Source of the DNA: Alligator mississippiensis
Lineage: Eukaryota; Chordata; Crocodylia; Alligatoridae
Direction of reading: 5' to 3'
NCBI RefSeq assembly: GCF_030867095.1
Contig: NC_081832.1
Span: 60,125,444 to 60,189,443 of the forward strand
DNA: 64,000 bases
The notes beneath the pieces were generated by a model. That model made no database searches and was not told the origin of the DNA. It saw nothing but the letters and a program-made list of their open reading frames with translations. Each line of letters opens with the position of its first letter. Within the stretch, counting starts at the first letter, position 1. This document shows, piece by piece, positions 1 to 11,539 of this stretch. Position numbers and translations under genes: made by a program.

Positions 1-1846
1 CTGAGAGGAACTATGGCTGTGCTAGTTGCACAGCAATAGCACAATAAGACTTGTGGATAGCTAGGATTTGCCCCTGCCAAACCAAGGGGCATGGCCATAG
101 TAGCCAGAGCTGCAGCAACAAGCTGCCTGAATAAAAAGAGAGCAGCCTTGCCAGGGATAGCCAGGCACCTGACTGGGAGTAGGCAGGGCAGGGCAAACCA
201 GGCAGTCTGGCTCTGGAAGTTACAGAGAGAAGAGCTCTGCAGGAAGAGGGCTGTAGCTGTAGCTGTAGCTGTAGCTGCAGCAAACTGGCTGCAGCTGAGC
301 TAATACCTGGGATCCTGCTGTGCCAGAGAACAGCAAGCAAGTAGCTGAGGGCAGGCTGGGATGTGGTACCCAGGATGAGTATAGGTTTATTATATGGCCA
401 GTTTGCTGAGAGTCTTAATTATGGCAAGAGTGCTTATGCTTTTCATTTGAGTTTTAACCGGTGGACTGGATTTGGGACAATAGGGGAGGTTTGGAGGTCC
501 CAGTGGTGCCCAAGGGCCACACGGCTGTCTTGAGCCCTACTAGAGCACAGGGGTTTGATTGTAGTGAGTTACAGAAAAGGGGAAACAGGGCTTGGGGCCC
601 ACAGCCCAAGAGGAGAAGGAACTATAGAGGGCTAAACAGCTCACACCCCAAGAGGGGCAGAGAGAGAGGGCCAGAGAGCCTGCAGCTTGAGAGGGGCAGA
701 GACTAAATGAGAAGATGGAGGTCTGAGGAGTCCAGACATTAGCCTGGAGTTAAGTTCCCACCAAAGTAATTAATTGGTACAACCTGTGAGGCATGGACAT
801 GGCTGTAGGGGAGGTTGGAGGCCATAAAATTAACCCTTAAGGCAATTAGTGCCCTGGGGAATGGCGCAGCCAGGCCACAGGGGCCATATTGACACGAGAG
901 GGCAGGACAGCAGGATTCAGGAGGAACCCACAAATGGAGAGCAGATGAAGGTTTACTTTGGGACCATAGGGCAGCCTCCCTTTTCACCAATCAACCAATT
1001 ATATCAAAGCTTGGCAGGTGATGGAAAAGGAAGGGGACTCAGGGACCCAGAGTGAAGGTAGGAGTTGAGATACAGAGCTCAACATCACAGTGTCAGAGCC
1101 ACCCCTGTGGCCCAGTCCTGTTACAGGCTTCTTAAAAGGATCTCACCTTTTATATTAAGGTGTCCAAAACACTCGGCTGTTTTGCTTCAAAATGTGGTGG
1201 TTAAGGGTACACATTTTTCCGTGCTTACTTCACAATTAAATCCAGTCTTTAGTACGTAAAGGAGCTTACTTTTTAGCAAAGCACAATGGTATAGCTGAAT
1301 CCAAGGTCCAGAGATAAACAGAATTCAATTATTTGTAAATTGAACTCAAAGAGGGAATACAGTTATTTAATAAAGCACCTTGGCATTGGGAAAGTGTCAC
1401 TTCCAGCAAAATCGTACATGAAATCTCATAAACAATGAGAGGGAAACACAATGTTCATGGTTATCCATGCATAGTATTCTTGTGCCCTCTAGTGACCAAC
1501 TTGTAGCTGCTGTCAATCAGCTACCAGGACCAGAGACCAATACACCAAGGCAAAGCTAGGATTTAGTTTGGTTTATTTTCTTAAAGGAGATGACAGAAGA
1601 GGGAAAGGTCAGCGAGAAGTGCTTTGGGGAGTTTATTATGAATAGGAGGAGTTACCATGTCAAGCCATATTACTCTGATCATTCTACTACTCTTTCCAAC
1701 TATCCCTTAGACTGAGATAGGAATGCCCAGAGTAAGTCTCACCAAAGGTCCATGTAATCAAGTGTCCTGTCTGTGACAGAAAATGGATGCTGTAAGAACC
1801 CTGCAGGAGACAGATGTGGGATAATCTGTGCTCCCTCCCCTTCCAT
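1..1846. other. Intergenic stretch with no recognised gene
   Basis: I see no host exon here. Positions about 450-1100 are purine-rich on the plus strand and look like an unclassified old repeat, with several short open frames that match nothing I recognise. The rest is AT-rich unique-looking sequence. This lies downstream (3') of the SLC26A2-like gene, which reads on the minus strand. Confidence 0.4.
251..278. repeat. Hexanucleotide microsatellite (CTGTAG)n
   Basis: About four and a half copies of CTGTAG run in tandem and grade into CTGCAG. This is visible directly in the sequence. It explains the Val-Ala and Leu-Gln runs in the short open frames that cross it, which are therefore not genes. 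Confidence 0.8.
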
Positions 1847-3084
1847 ATAGATTCATAGATTCATAGATGTTAGGGTCGGAAGGGACCTCAATAGATCATC
1901 GAGTCCGACCCCCTGCATAAGCAGGAAAGAGTGCTGGGTCTAGATGACCCCAGCTAGATACTCATCTAACCTCCTCTTGAAGACCCCCAGGGTAGGGGAG
2001 AGCACCACCTCCCTTGGGAGCCCGTTCCAGACCTTGGCCACTCGAACTGTGAAGAAGTTCTTCCTAATGTCCAGTCTAAATCTGCTCTCTACTAGCTTGT
2101 GGCCATTATTTCTTGTAACCCCCAGGGGCGCCTTGGTGAATAAATACTCACCAATTCCCTTCTGTGCCCCCATGATGAACTTATAGGCAGCCACAAGGTC
2201 GCCTCTCAACCTTCTCTTGCGGAGGCTGAAAAGGTCCAGTTTCTCTAGTCTCTCCTCGTAGGGCTTGGTCTGCAGGCCCTTAACCATACGAGTGGCCCTT
2301 CTCTGGACCCTCTCCAGGTTATCCGCATCCCTCTTGAAGTGTGGCACCCAGAATTGCACGCAGTACTCCAACTGCGGTCTGACCAGTGCCCGATAGAGGG
2401 GAAGTATCACCTCCCTGGACCTATTCATCATGCATCTGCTGATGCACGATAAAGTGCCATTGGCTTTTCTGTTGGCTTTGTCACACTGCCGACTCATGTT
2501 CATCTTGGAGTCCACTAGGACTCCAAGATCCCTTTCCACTTCCGTGCCACCCAGCAGGTCATTCCCTAGGCTGTAGGTGTGCTGGACATTTTTCCTCCCT
2601 AGGTGCAGCACTTTGCATTTCTCCTTGTTGAATTGCATTCTGTTGTTTTCTGCCCACTTGTCCAACCTGTCCAGGTCTGCCTGCAGCCGTTCCCTGCCCT
2701 CCAGTGTGTCTACTTCTCCCCATAGCTTTGTGTCATCTGCAAACTTGGACAGAGTACATTTCACTCCCTCGTCCAAGTCACTGATGAAGACATTAAAGAG
2801 TCTCGGTCCAAGGACTGAGCCCTGCGGGACCCCACTGCCCACACCCTTCCAGGTCGAAACCGACCCATCTACCACGACTCTCTGGGTGCGACCCTCCAGC
2901 CAATTCGCCCCCCACTGGACTGTGTAGTCATCCAAGTCACAGCCTCTTAACTTGTTCACCAGTATGGGGTGGGATACCGTATCGAAGGCCTTCCTGAAGT
3001 CTAAGTATACGACATCCACCCCTCCTCCTGTGTCCAGGCATTTTGTAACCTGGTCATAAAAAGAGACTAGATTGGTCAGGCACA
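1847..3084 (-). mobile_element. Young CR1 LINE, 5'-truncated, reverse transcriptase part open
   Basis: A minus-strand CR1 retroposon. The 3' end lies at the low coordinate, with the repeated ATTCATAG tail and the GGAAGGGACCTCAATAGATC 3'-UTR block typical of crocodilian CR1. The open frame at 1940-3085 (381 residues) covers most of the reverse transcriptase and the C-terminal region. Motifs visible are [21 protein letters not shown] and FADDTK, which holds the catalytic Asp pair. The copy is truncated in the middle of the reverse transcriptase near 3084, so it lacks ORF1, the endonuclease and the start of RT. It is very similar to the copies at 9.2 and 12.7 kb, so it is young. It lies about 1 kb downstream of the SLC26A2-like gene in the same orientation. 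Confidence 0.93.
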
Positions 3085-4151
3085 TCTAATATAGTTACAT
3101 TCTACTCAATATTAAATTGGTGCAAGCTCTGAGGCATGAGGTTTAATTCAGAGTTGTCATTTGTTCTGGACCAGGCTCCCTCAGCCCACTCCATCCTTCC
3201 CATACCAACACAGTGCAGGTCTATGTCTCATTATTGTGACCTATCAAGGCCAGGAATGCTATTTGCTGCATAGAATGGGGTTGTCTTTTCAGTTGAGAAG
3301 GATGAAAGCAAAGCAAGGAAGGAAGAGCTAACAATAAAGCTATGGATGCTTGTGTCACGAGTTGAGTGATTCGGAACTGCAATCAAACTGCCAAGGGAGG
3401 TTGTGGGATCTCCCTCACTGGAGGCAGAAAAGGACAGGATGCTTCGGGGCTAATTGGACCTCACTGCAGCACATGCTGAGGGAGGGACCAGATGTCAAAT
3501 CTGCCCATGCAAGGATCCCCAAAGAGTGAGAGATCTATCAAAGGCTTTTATCTATCTGCTATTCTCCCATTCCCTTCCTTGTAAGTGTTCATGCACCTCC
3601 ACATCCAATCCTCTGCCCTACATACACCCCTTCAGAGTCAAATCTGCTTCAAGTGACAATAAGCATCTACATCTCCTACTGTCACAGTTCCCCCTGAGGT
3701 GGTCTGATGATGGCTACCCTGCCTTTGAGATTGGGCTAACTCCAGGGTCCCCACATTCAAATGAGGAGTTTACAAAATTTGATAGGTTGTTCTCCTGGCT
3801 GTCCCCATCAGTCTTAGGTCCTCTCTGCATCCTCTCTTCCTTTACATCTCCCATCTGAAAAATGTCCATGTCTTTGCTCATACTCCCCTGCAGTGTAGGT
3901 GCCCTCTTGAGGCAAGGAGGATGTACCACTTCAGGCTTTCACCTAGTAATTGCCTTTGGGGTCCTTCCCACTGCCCCTCCCAATTCATTTGTTCATTCTC
4001 CTTAAATCTCCAACCCTTTCAGACATTATCCTGCTGCTAACATTGCCTTGGGGTGCTCTGCATACTCTGAGTATAACAAGATTAAAAAAGAGGTCTGAGC
4101 TTTGCACTAAATGCATCCCTGTTGAAAGTGAACCAATCCTCCTCCCCCTTT
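3085..4151. other. 3' flank of the SLC26A2-like gene, no other gene seen
   Basis: This is probably the 3' UTR and downstream flank of the minus-strand gene that stops at 4152. No AATAAA is visible on the minus strand close to the stop. An ATTAAA lies on the minus strand at about 3142-3147 and could serve, but this is a guess. The short plus-strand open frames here (for example 3454-3858 and 3950-4348) resemble nothing I recognise. Confidence 0.4.
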
Positions 4152-7100
4152 CTACAGATCAGCTGGGAAATTTAGGTCCTCCAAGATGTCCTGAACTTCA
4201 GAGTCAAGGAAAGCTGCCTCTTTTGCCTTGCTATCCTCAAAATGTCTCTCAGCAAATTGCACAGCATCGTGGACACTGTGGAAAGCCAGGTGCTCACCAT
4301 CATCTGTTTTGCTGGCCCAGCCCCCATCCTGGAGTAGGCGCCGGATAGACGGGTTGCAATTGGCCAACAGGACCTGGATACCAACTTCCTTGTAGTCCTG
4401 GCGGGTCTCCTTCAGCGCTGAAAGTCCTACTGTGTCAATGAACTGCATGGCCCCACAGTCAATGATTAAGGTGTGCATACCTATGGAGGGAACAGGAACC
4501 TCTGTTTTCTGGACTCCCTTCTTGGCAGACTTGAGGCAGCTAAACCTGGCAGAGAAGCAGTTGTTACTGTTGGTCATGGTTGCTTTGGCTTTGGCTTCAA
4601 CTTTCTGTTGTTTGGCAGAGACCACGGCAGGATTTACTCCAGTTTTCTGATAGAGCGCGCTCTTGAAGTAGTCCTTGTTGGCATAGTAAAGGGAGGATTC
4701 AAACCTAAAGATCTTTATATTGGCAATGCTACTGAGTTTCTTATAAGTGAACAGATCTTCATAGATTTCAGTGTTGCTGACCTTGCCTAGGAGAGTGGCT
4801 CTGGGTCTTTGGGTGCGGAAAATAATGCATAGGAGGGCAAAGCAGACCCCTACCAAGAGTCCTATCTCTGTGGAGAGGAGTGAAGAAGCCAGCATGGTGA
4901 CCCACCAAACCACAGAGTCCACCTTGCTGAGCTGCCACATCTTATGGGTGTCCACAAATTTCAGCAAGCCCCCCCGAAGGTTGACAATGGTGACTACCCC
5001 CAAGATGCAGGTCTGCAGTGAGTAAAAGAGTGGGGCAATCCACAGCAGCACCAGCAGCAGCACCGCTGAGGTGACCAAACCTGAGAGCTGTGTATGGCTT
5101 CCTGTGGATTCCTTAAGCAGAGTCTTGGCCAAGGCTGCAGAACTGGCAAAGGAGTAAAAAAAAGAGGGGACCAGGTTGCACATGCCAATAGCAATCATCT
5201 CTTGATTGGCCCGGACAGTGTAACTGTGCTTTTTGGCAAAGATTTCTGCTAGAGAGACAGTCATTGCGAAACCAATTATGGCAATGGGCAAAGCATCAAT
5301 TGCCAGGCTGGAGAAAAGGTGCACATCTGGTACTGTGGGTTTCCTGAAGCCAGTGGGGATGGTCCCACAAACAGCTGAATTATATTGCCCTTCAAAGTTA
5401 AGGTAATATGAAAGCAAAGTGGCTACAATGACCACCACCAGTTCTATGGGGAATGGTGCCTTCATCTTGTCCTTATACCGGGCATTGATTTCTTTGATTG
5501 GCACAATGACAGCCAAAGCAATCAAGCTAGTTACCAGGTCACAGATGTTGGTGATCCGGATGTATCTGAAGATGTCCACCCACGTCAGGATAAGAGACCC
5601 TATACCTTCATGGCGAGGGATTTTCAACCCTAGGAGGTACTTCATCTGGGAGGTAAGAATAGTCAGGGAGGAGCCAGTCACAAAGCCACTCAGGAGGGGT
5701 TCTGACAGGTACACAGCAATGAAGCCCAGCTGGAAAACGCCCAGAAGGATCTGAAAAAAAAGCCAATTTTACACTTAGTGCCTGTGTGAAAGTCTGCGGA
5801 GAACAAGGACACATTTCCATTAGCTTTCATTCTAAAGACATTGTCTATTTTATTGACTGGGCATTCATGAGATCAGGCCGTTGTAAGACAGACTGTTATT
5901 TGAAGTAGCTAATCTGGGGACTGGAGTAGGTCTGTGGGTCCAGTGGCTACAATACAGAGCAGCCTACAAGATCCCTCCTGCTAGCAAATAACTGCAGTTA
6001 GTTGACAGGGAAATCCAAAGGATTAGCCAAATCCCTAGGTCCCCTTTTGCAGCATGGTTCTGCTCAGGCAGCCCAACACAACATACAAATACCCCAAATT
6101 GCATAAAACCAATGAACCAAACACAACATTTGTTTTCATTCAGGATAATGAAAGTCAGGGGCAGGCCAAGAGCAGGAAAGATGGACCTGGAGGATACCAC
6201 AGCCAAACAAACACTGCTGGCACAAATCATACATAGGAAGCTGTTATTCTCATGTAATTCAGAGCTCCCTAAAGAAGTTATGCCAAGAACCAAGTCAAGT
6301 CCAGGAATGGTATAGTGGAAAGATGGCTTACAACCATCTTTTCACACTTCTCAAATTCTTCCTTTAGTACATTTCATTCAGCTTCTAGGATCTGGACTAT
6401 TACCTGGTGGGAAAATAAATTCATGACCAAAATTCAGACCTAGATTATGGCTTTTAAAAATTGCCAGGTATCAAAGGTATTTGGATTTAGCATTTTGGCT
6501 TGTACCATTTAAAGAGTAAGGAGCTGAGTAAGTACCATTATTACCAACTATCATCTAAATTGAGACCTGTATTTTGAAGAGCTAGAAGTTTAGAAGTGTG
6601 CGTTTTAAGCAAGTCTCTACACCAGAGAAGAGAAAGATAAACATAATGAAACTGCTTTACCTGGTAAAGACCAACAAGGAAACTTAAAGAAATTCCCACT
6701 TTGATTGCATAGCAGCTTTTCTCACAGGTGGCCGTCCCATTGCTAGAGAATGTGGAATTCATTTGCAGGGCAAACCCAGCGTCATCTTCACCATACCCTG
6801 CTAGCCGAAGTTGCCGGTTCACAGACTGCCCAATCATCAGGCACAGGACACCAAAGGAGCCAACACTGTTATGGTGGGAGGTGGCCATAGCAAAGTAGAT
6901 GATACAGCAGAAGAAGTTAGTGTAGAGTCCATAGATAGGATCTTGGCTTGCTAAGAGGGAGTAGGATATTGACTGTGGGATGGCAACTATTGCCACCATG
7001 AACCCAGAGATGACGTCCCCGAGCAACTGCTCTTTGATTTGGTACCGGGGAAGCCATTCCAGCACTGGGAACAGCTTGCAGAAGAAGGTGATGATGCTTT

Positions 7101-7278
7101 GGTGATTGCACTTGCAGGCTTCTTTGGCTTTCTTCAGGATGAGCTCCTTGGTGCTGAGGTCTGTAGGCTCATGCTCTTCTAACTTGACATGTACGTAGTG
7201 AAAAGATGAATTTTGTAGTTCAAGGGAACTCTGTGCTTCTGTGTTCTGCTCAGCCTTCTGGGTGTTTGCAGTCTCCAT
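4152..7278 (-). CDS. SLC26A2-like anion transporter (tandem paralogue of SLC26A2), two coding exons
   Basis: Coding exons 6661-7278 (206 codons) and 4152-5750 (532 codons plus stop) give 738 residues with no disruption. The family exchanges sulfate, oxalate, chloride or bicarbonate across the plasma membrane. Visible parts are a cytoplasmic N-terminus; a transporter core from about residue 80 with PQSISYSLLA (101-110) and PIYGLYTNFF (114-123); two N-glycosylation sequons before the splice point (N174, N180); the second membrane half with [34 protein letters not shown] and [10 protein letters not shown]; and a C-terminal STAS domain (about 549-709) with FIDTVGLSAL. The exon junction falls after Leu-Tyr-Gln, exactly as in SLC26A2. 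The signature segment reads MATSHHNSVG (131-140) where SLC26A2 has [10 protein letters not shown], so conserved Gly, Arg and Ile are replaced. Tandem position and shared structure suggest duplication of SLC26A2. Some STAS-region words (LYYANKD, SVHDAVQ) recall SLC26A1, so exact orthology is open. I leave the symbol blank. Confidence 0.93.
5751..6660 (-). other. Intron between the coding exons of the SLC26A2-like gene
   Basis: On the minus strand the donor is CAG|GTAAAGCAG, with the exon ending at 6661. The acceptor is a T-rich tract ending TTTTTTTTCAG, with the exon starting at 5750. The phase is 0. The intron is 910 bp and I see no coding content or recognisable repeat in it. Confidence 0.9.
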
Positions 7279-7293
7279 CGCACCACAGAAGCT
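7279..7293 (-). other. 5' UTR start and splice acceptor of the SLC26A2-like gene
   Basis: On the minus strand a pyrimidine tract ends CTTTAG at 7292-7293. It is followed by 13 bases of leader (7279-7291) and the ATG at 7278. This implies a separate upstream non-coding exon, as in SLC26A2. I could not locate that exon with confidence between 7.3 and 28.7 kb. Confidence 0.65.
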
Positions 7294-8040
7294 AAAGGAA
7301 GAGAGCAGGAACGCCCATAAATGTCGTCTTTGTTACTAGAATATGCTCTGCATGGCCCCAGGCCTCAGGTAGAACACAAATAGTCAGATACATGGAAGTT
7401 GCAAGACAATGATTTAACACAGTCACAAAAAAAACCCACCTCCCTTGGAACTGGTTGATCAATCTGACCTGAATAATTAACTGAGTTATCCACAGCACAG
7501 CACTTCTTGCAGTCATTTTCATCAGTGGAAAAATGAGTGAAAAGCTAGTGCAGTTACCCTAAATCATAATGCCTGTTTTTATATCCAGTTCCTTTTGGTA
7601 TAAATGCCTACCCAAGGATGAGCACAACAAAAAATTAAGACCATGGCTTGTTACAAATGTAGCTGAGCTGGTAAAAAATTTACAGTGGAAACTTCTGCTG
7701 TCGGAAAAAGGTATTTCATCAGAACCAAAACTACCTAAGGGAAAGTGTCATTCTCCATGAAATTTCAATTTGGGAGAAAAAAAGTGAAGAAAAAAATGAC
7801 TGGGTTGACATTCCATTCAGCACGTCTGTAGTATAAAGCTGTGATTTTTTCCCACAATAACTTTTAATTTAGAATGCTGTTAATATATTGACAAGTATAT
7901 TAAGAAAAGGTTGAAAACATTCACCTCAACAATATTTTCCTGGAATGTCATGTTGTGGAAAATTTGAAATTATTTTAGTTTTGTTTTGAATTGGAGCAAA
8001 CTTCAAAATCATGGAATTCCCAAGAAATAGAAAATCTTGT
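7294..8040. other. AT-rich upstream sequence, nothing recognised
   Basis: Presumed intron 1 or upstream flank of the SLC26A2-like gene. There are no CpG clusters, no convincing exon and no repeat I can name. Confidence 0.4.
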
Positions 8041-8310
8041 GGTTGCACAGCTCTGGTCTTAAGGAGGAGGATGAGAATAACCCAAAGAGTGTAGGCAGGC
8101 CAGGTTCTTTGGGTAGATATGATATCTTTTATTAGACCAGCTGAGAAGTTGGAAAAAAGTTCTTTGCAAGCTTTCAGGCACAAGAAGGGTGACTGTGCCC
8201 GAAAGCTTGCAAAGAATGTTTTTCTAATTACTCAGCTGGTCTAATAAAAGATACCACATCTACCCAAAGAACCTTGCCTGCCTATGTCCTTAGACCAACA
8301 CGGCTACAAC
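8041..8310. repeat. Palindromic fold-back copy of a Penelope-like repeat tail
   Basis: Two inverted arms of roughly 85 to 110 bases meet near 8185-8193. The right arm reads CGAAAGCTTGCAAAGAA, then GGTCTAATAAAAGATA, then TACCCAAAGAACCTTGCCTG and a terminus GACCAACACGGCTACAACC. The left arm is its reverse complement with one insert of about 25 bases. Partial copies occur at 54.5 and 61.4 kb. The AATAAAAG-containing tail and terminus are common in reptile genomes. I tentatively assign them to the Penelope-like class because the 61.4-kb copy has a hammerhead-like core and inverted tails are usual for that class. A palindromic MITE is the alternative. Confidence 0.6.
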
Positions 8311-9219
8311 CAAAAACCCAGCAGAAGTGTAGTGCCTTCTCTATGAACTGTGATAATATTAGCAAATTGTACTGAATTGTGAACATTTTCAAGACATCCC
8401 CAAAAGTGTCTGAATGCTCTCAAATAATGAAGAATACAAAACCTTGATTTGTGGTGAGCTGAAATTGAGGCTTTTATGTGTAAAAACTGTTTGCAAATTT
8501 TAACTAGCTCCCAGCCTCTGTTACTAATACAATCTCAAATTTTGGCGAGCAGTTTGCCTTCAAACAAGCTACACCACCCTGCAAACCATATGAATAGAAA
8601 GCAAAGAGGCCTCCACTACCCAAGCAGATGAAGTCTGTTGAGGAAAATGTTGCTTATGAATGCATGCAACGTGCCAATTATTTTTATGGCAATTTATGAA
8701 ACTTTTTTCATTTTCATCAAAATTTATTCTAAAAAATTATTCAGTTTTTCAATAAGGGATTGAAAATTAAATGATTTTCAGAGAGGGTTTTTTTTCCTTG
8801 CAAAACCTGCAGTTTATAAAAAAAAAATAGAGTTTGTGTCCTTTTTCATTTTGAAAAGAAGGACAAATTAATCAAAAATTATTTTCGTTAATATTTTTGT
8901 TTCTAACAAACCAAAAAGTCCTGCTCTGCTGCAATTACATTCTGATGGGAAAATGTTGAGCCGCTCTAGAAAGCGCATATAATAGCTCAACAGAAGGACG
9001 GGGCGGGGAGTAGCCATTCAATTGCTATATTCCCACTGCATGAATAAAGGGAGTTTTTAAAAAATGCCTTTTCCATTCTCCATCATGCTTTACTCGTGGT
9101 AGAGGCATTCCTTCCTGGTAATTTCCACTGCAGCCAGAGAGACTGCCTCTGGACAAACGTTATCAGGAACAGGCAGATTTAGTCTTAGAGTTGGTGATGG
9201 ATTTAGCGAAGTGTCCCTT
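8311..9219. other. AT-rich intergenic sequence, nothing recognised
   Basis: Low-complexity T-rich and A-rich patches (for example 8770-8830) and no coding signal. No repeat family identified by eye. Confidence 0.4.
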
Positions 9220-9930
9220 ATAGATTCATAGATGTTAGGGTTGGAAGGGACCTCAATAGATCATTGAGTCTGACCCCCTGCATAGGCAGGAAAGAGTGCT
9301 GGGTCTAGATGACCCCAGCTAGATACTCGTCTAACCTCCTCTTGAAGACCCCCAGGGTAGGGGAGAGCACCACCTCCCTTGGGAGCCCATTCCAGACCTT
9401 GGCCACTCTAACTGTGAAGAAGTTCTTCCTAAGGTCCAGTCTAAATCTGCTCTCTGCTAGCTTGTGGCCATTGTTTCTTGTAACCCCCGGGGGCGCCTTG
9501 GTGAATAAATCCTCACCAATTCCCTTCTGTGCCCCCGTGATGAACTTATAGGCAGCCACAAGGTCACCTCTCAACTTCCTCTGGCGGAGGCTGAAAAGGT
9601 CCAGTTTCTCTAGTCTCTCCTCGTAGGGCTTGGTCTGTAGGCCCTTAACCATACGAGTGGCCCTTCTCTGGACCCTCTCCAGGTTATCCACATCCTTCTT
9701 GAAGTGTGGTGCCCAGAATTGCACGCAGTACTCCAACTGCGGTCTGACCAGCGCCCGATAGAGGGGAAGTATCACCTCCTTGGTTCTTCTTCATGCATCT
9801 GCTGATGCACGATAAAGTGCCATTGGCTTTTCTGATGGCTTCGTCACACTGCCGACTCATGTTCATCTTGGAGTCCACTAGGACTCCAAGATCCCTTTCC
9901 ACTTCTGTGCCACCCAGCAGGTCATTTCCT
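9220..9930 (-). mobile_element. Young CR1 LINE fragment, heavily 5'-truncated
   Basis: About 710 bp of a minus-strand CR1, nearly identical to the 3' part of the copy at 1847-3084. It has the same terminal tail and 3' UTR. An open frame at 9305-9775 (156 residues) encodes the C-terminal part, with VRPQLEYCVQFWAPHFKKD and RLDLRKNFFTVRVAKVWNGL. A frame shift near 9780 separates this from the upstream 72-residue frame. The copy ends abruptly near 9930, after the segment encoding GTEVERDLGVLVDSK. Confidence 0.92.
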
Positions 9931-11539
9931 TATGTTTGCCCTTGTTTAAGTAGAAATATAGTCTATTGGTGAGTTTTTCCCTGACGTATCTAACACTTTT
10001 ATATTGCAGTAATGCTACTTTATGTTAAAACACAAGCTGTTTTATGTCAGTGAGCCAGCTGGACTCAAGCAAAGCCAAGACGTTCAGAGCCAGGGCTTTT
10101 TAAATCACCCCATTTCACCCAAGATTGTAGAGCTACAATTGGAAAAGAAAATGCCAATGGAAGCTGGCTCCCTTCCCCCTTCCCTCTGATCTTGTTCCAG
10201 GTTCCTGGCTGCTCTCTGTGGACTCCATGAAATTGCCTTAACTCCATCCCATGTCATGGGAAGTGGGAGACAGATACCTTTCTACACCAGTGTCCATGAA
10301 AGACAACTTGAAAGAAGAACTTCTGTAACTCCTACCTTGCTGCCTAGCCCACCTTCCTGCCTTACACAGAGCAAAGGAAAGAGAAAGCTGGAGGAAGACT
10401 TCCAAACCTGGTTGTTGTTCCTCCGTCTGGGTCGTACCTCGCTCCTGTTAAGAAAAAATCCAGATAATTCACCCAAGCCCTCGGCCCTTTTATACAGCTC
10501 TGACTGATCAAGACCCCGCAGTCTGCCAAACAGAGCCATATTGTGAAAACAAACATCATTCTAGAGGGATATTTTGATGAAAACTTGTTCTGCTCATTAT
10601 GGCTGATTGAAAGCATTTAGACAAATACTCTTGGCGGTACTGCCAGTATGTGAAGATTATGTTTGCTAAACAAGGAGAATTGTGCTAAAGGAATTGCTCT
10701 ATGTGCTATCATGTCTTCCCCCAGTGTGCATTGGATGACTTCTCCACCTTTGTGCTTTCCTGATTTTGTGCCTGAGCAGTTTTTGTCCAACTTGTTCCAA
10801 TCCATTGAGCCTTTTCAAAACCCACCTCAAAAACCCCTTTTGCTGTGATAGCTACAGAAAAAAACTCTTGACCAGTGTTAGGCTGCTTGTGTGCTGAGGT
10901 AATTGACTACTTTGCTGACAAATATTGTTTCTTTTTTTCCCTTGCACTCCCCAGTCTGTATGTACTCCCCATTTGCCTCTCATCTTATATGTAGATTGTA
11001 ACTGCTATTGCCAGCCACCAGCAATGGGAGTGCAGGATACAGCTGCCTTTCCACTTGTCGGTAAGGGGTCATCACATTTGTGTTCTGTGAAAACCACTAG
11101 CTTCTAAGAGCTAAGATGTTGGTTTTAATTCATAAAGTTCTCCAATTTGGCCTAGTTAATTATTCATTAATGAGTTTAGTTAATCAAAGCCTGTTTGCAT
11201 TTTAAGAATGTAGGATTGAAGGAGATCAACAAGCAGAGCATGTGAGTGAAACTTGGAGGCCCAATACATCCTGGAGGGGGCAGTTAGATTTCCCATTTTA
11301 TTTCTTTTTTTAGAACAAAAAAAACCTTAGGAAACTTCTAGAGCTCATGCTATAATTTCTATTCAAAAAGAAAGTTCACATAATTTCAGGGAGGAGACAG
11401 GTACAACTATACCCCAATTCCCCTCCTCTCATATGCACTGAGACTGAGCCATCAAGTACAGTGCCTAGGTATTACAAGCTTTCACGTCATACAATTCCTT
11501 TCAGGAGCTGCTCAAGTCCCATCTGAAAGCTTGTTGGGT
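9931..11539. other. Intergenic stretch without recognised genes
   Basis: Several plus- and minus-strand open frames of 60 to 85 codons overlap in conflicting frames and resemble nothing known. No repeat was recognised with confidence. Confidence 0.35.

Noticed and set aside
2577-2927. Plus-strand 116-codon frame, and its twin at 13376-13726
   Set aside because: Antisense shadows of the CR1 reverse transcriptase.
4172-5194. Alternate minus-strand frames and plus-strand frames inside the SLC26A2-like exon
   Set aside because: Shadows of the real transporter frame, which carries all the family motifs.
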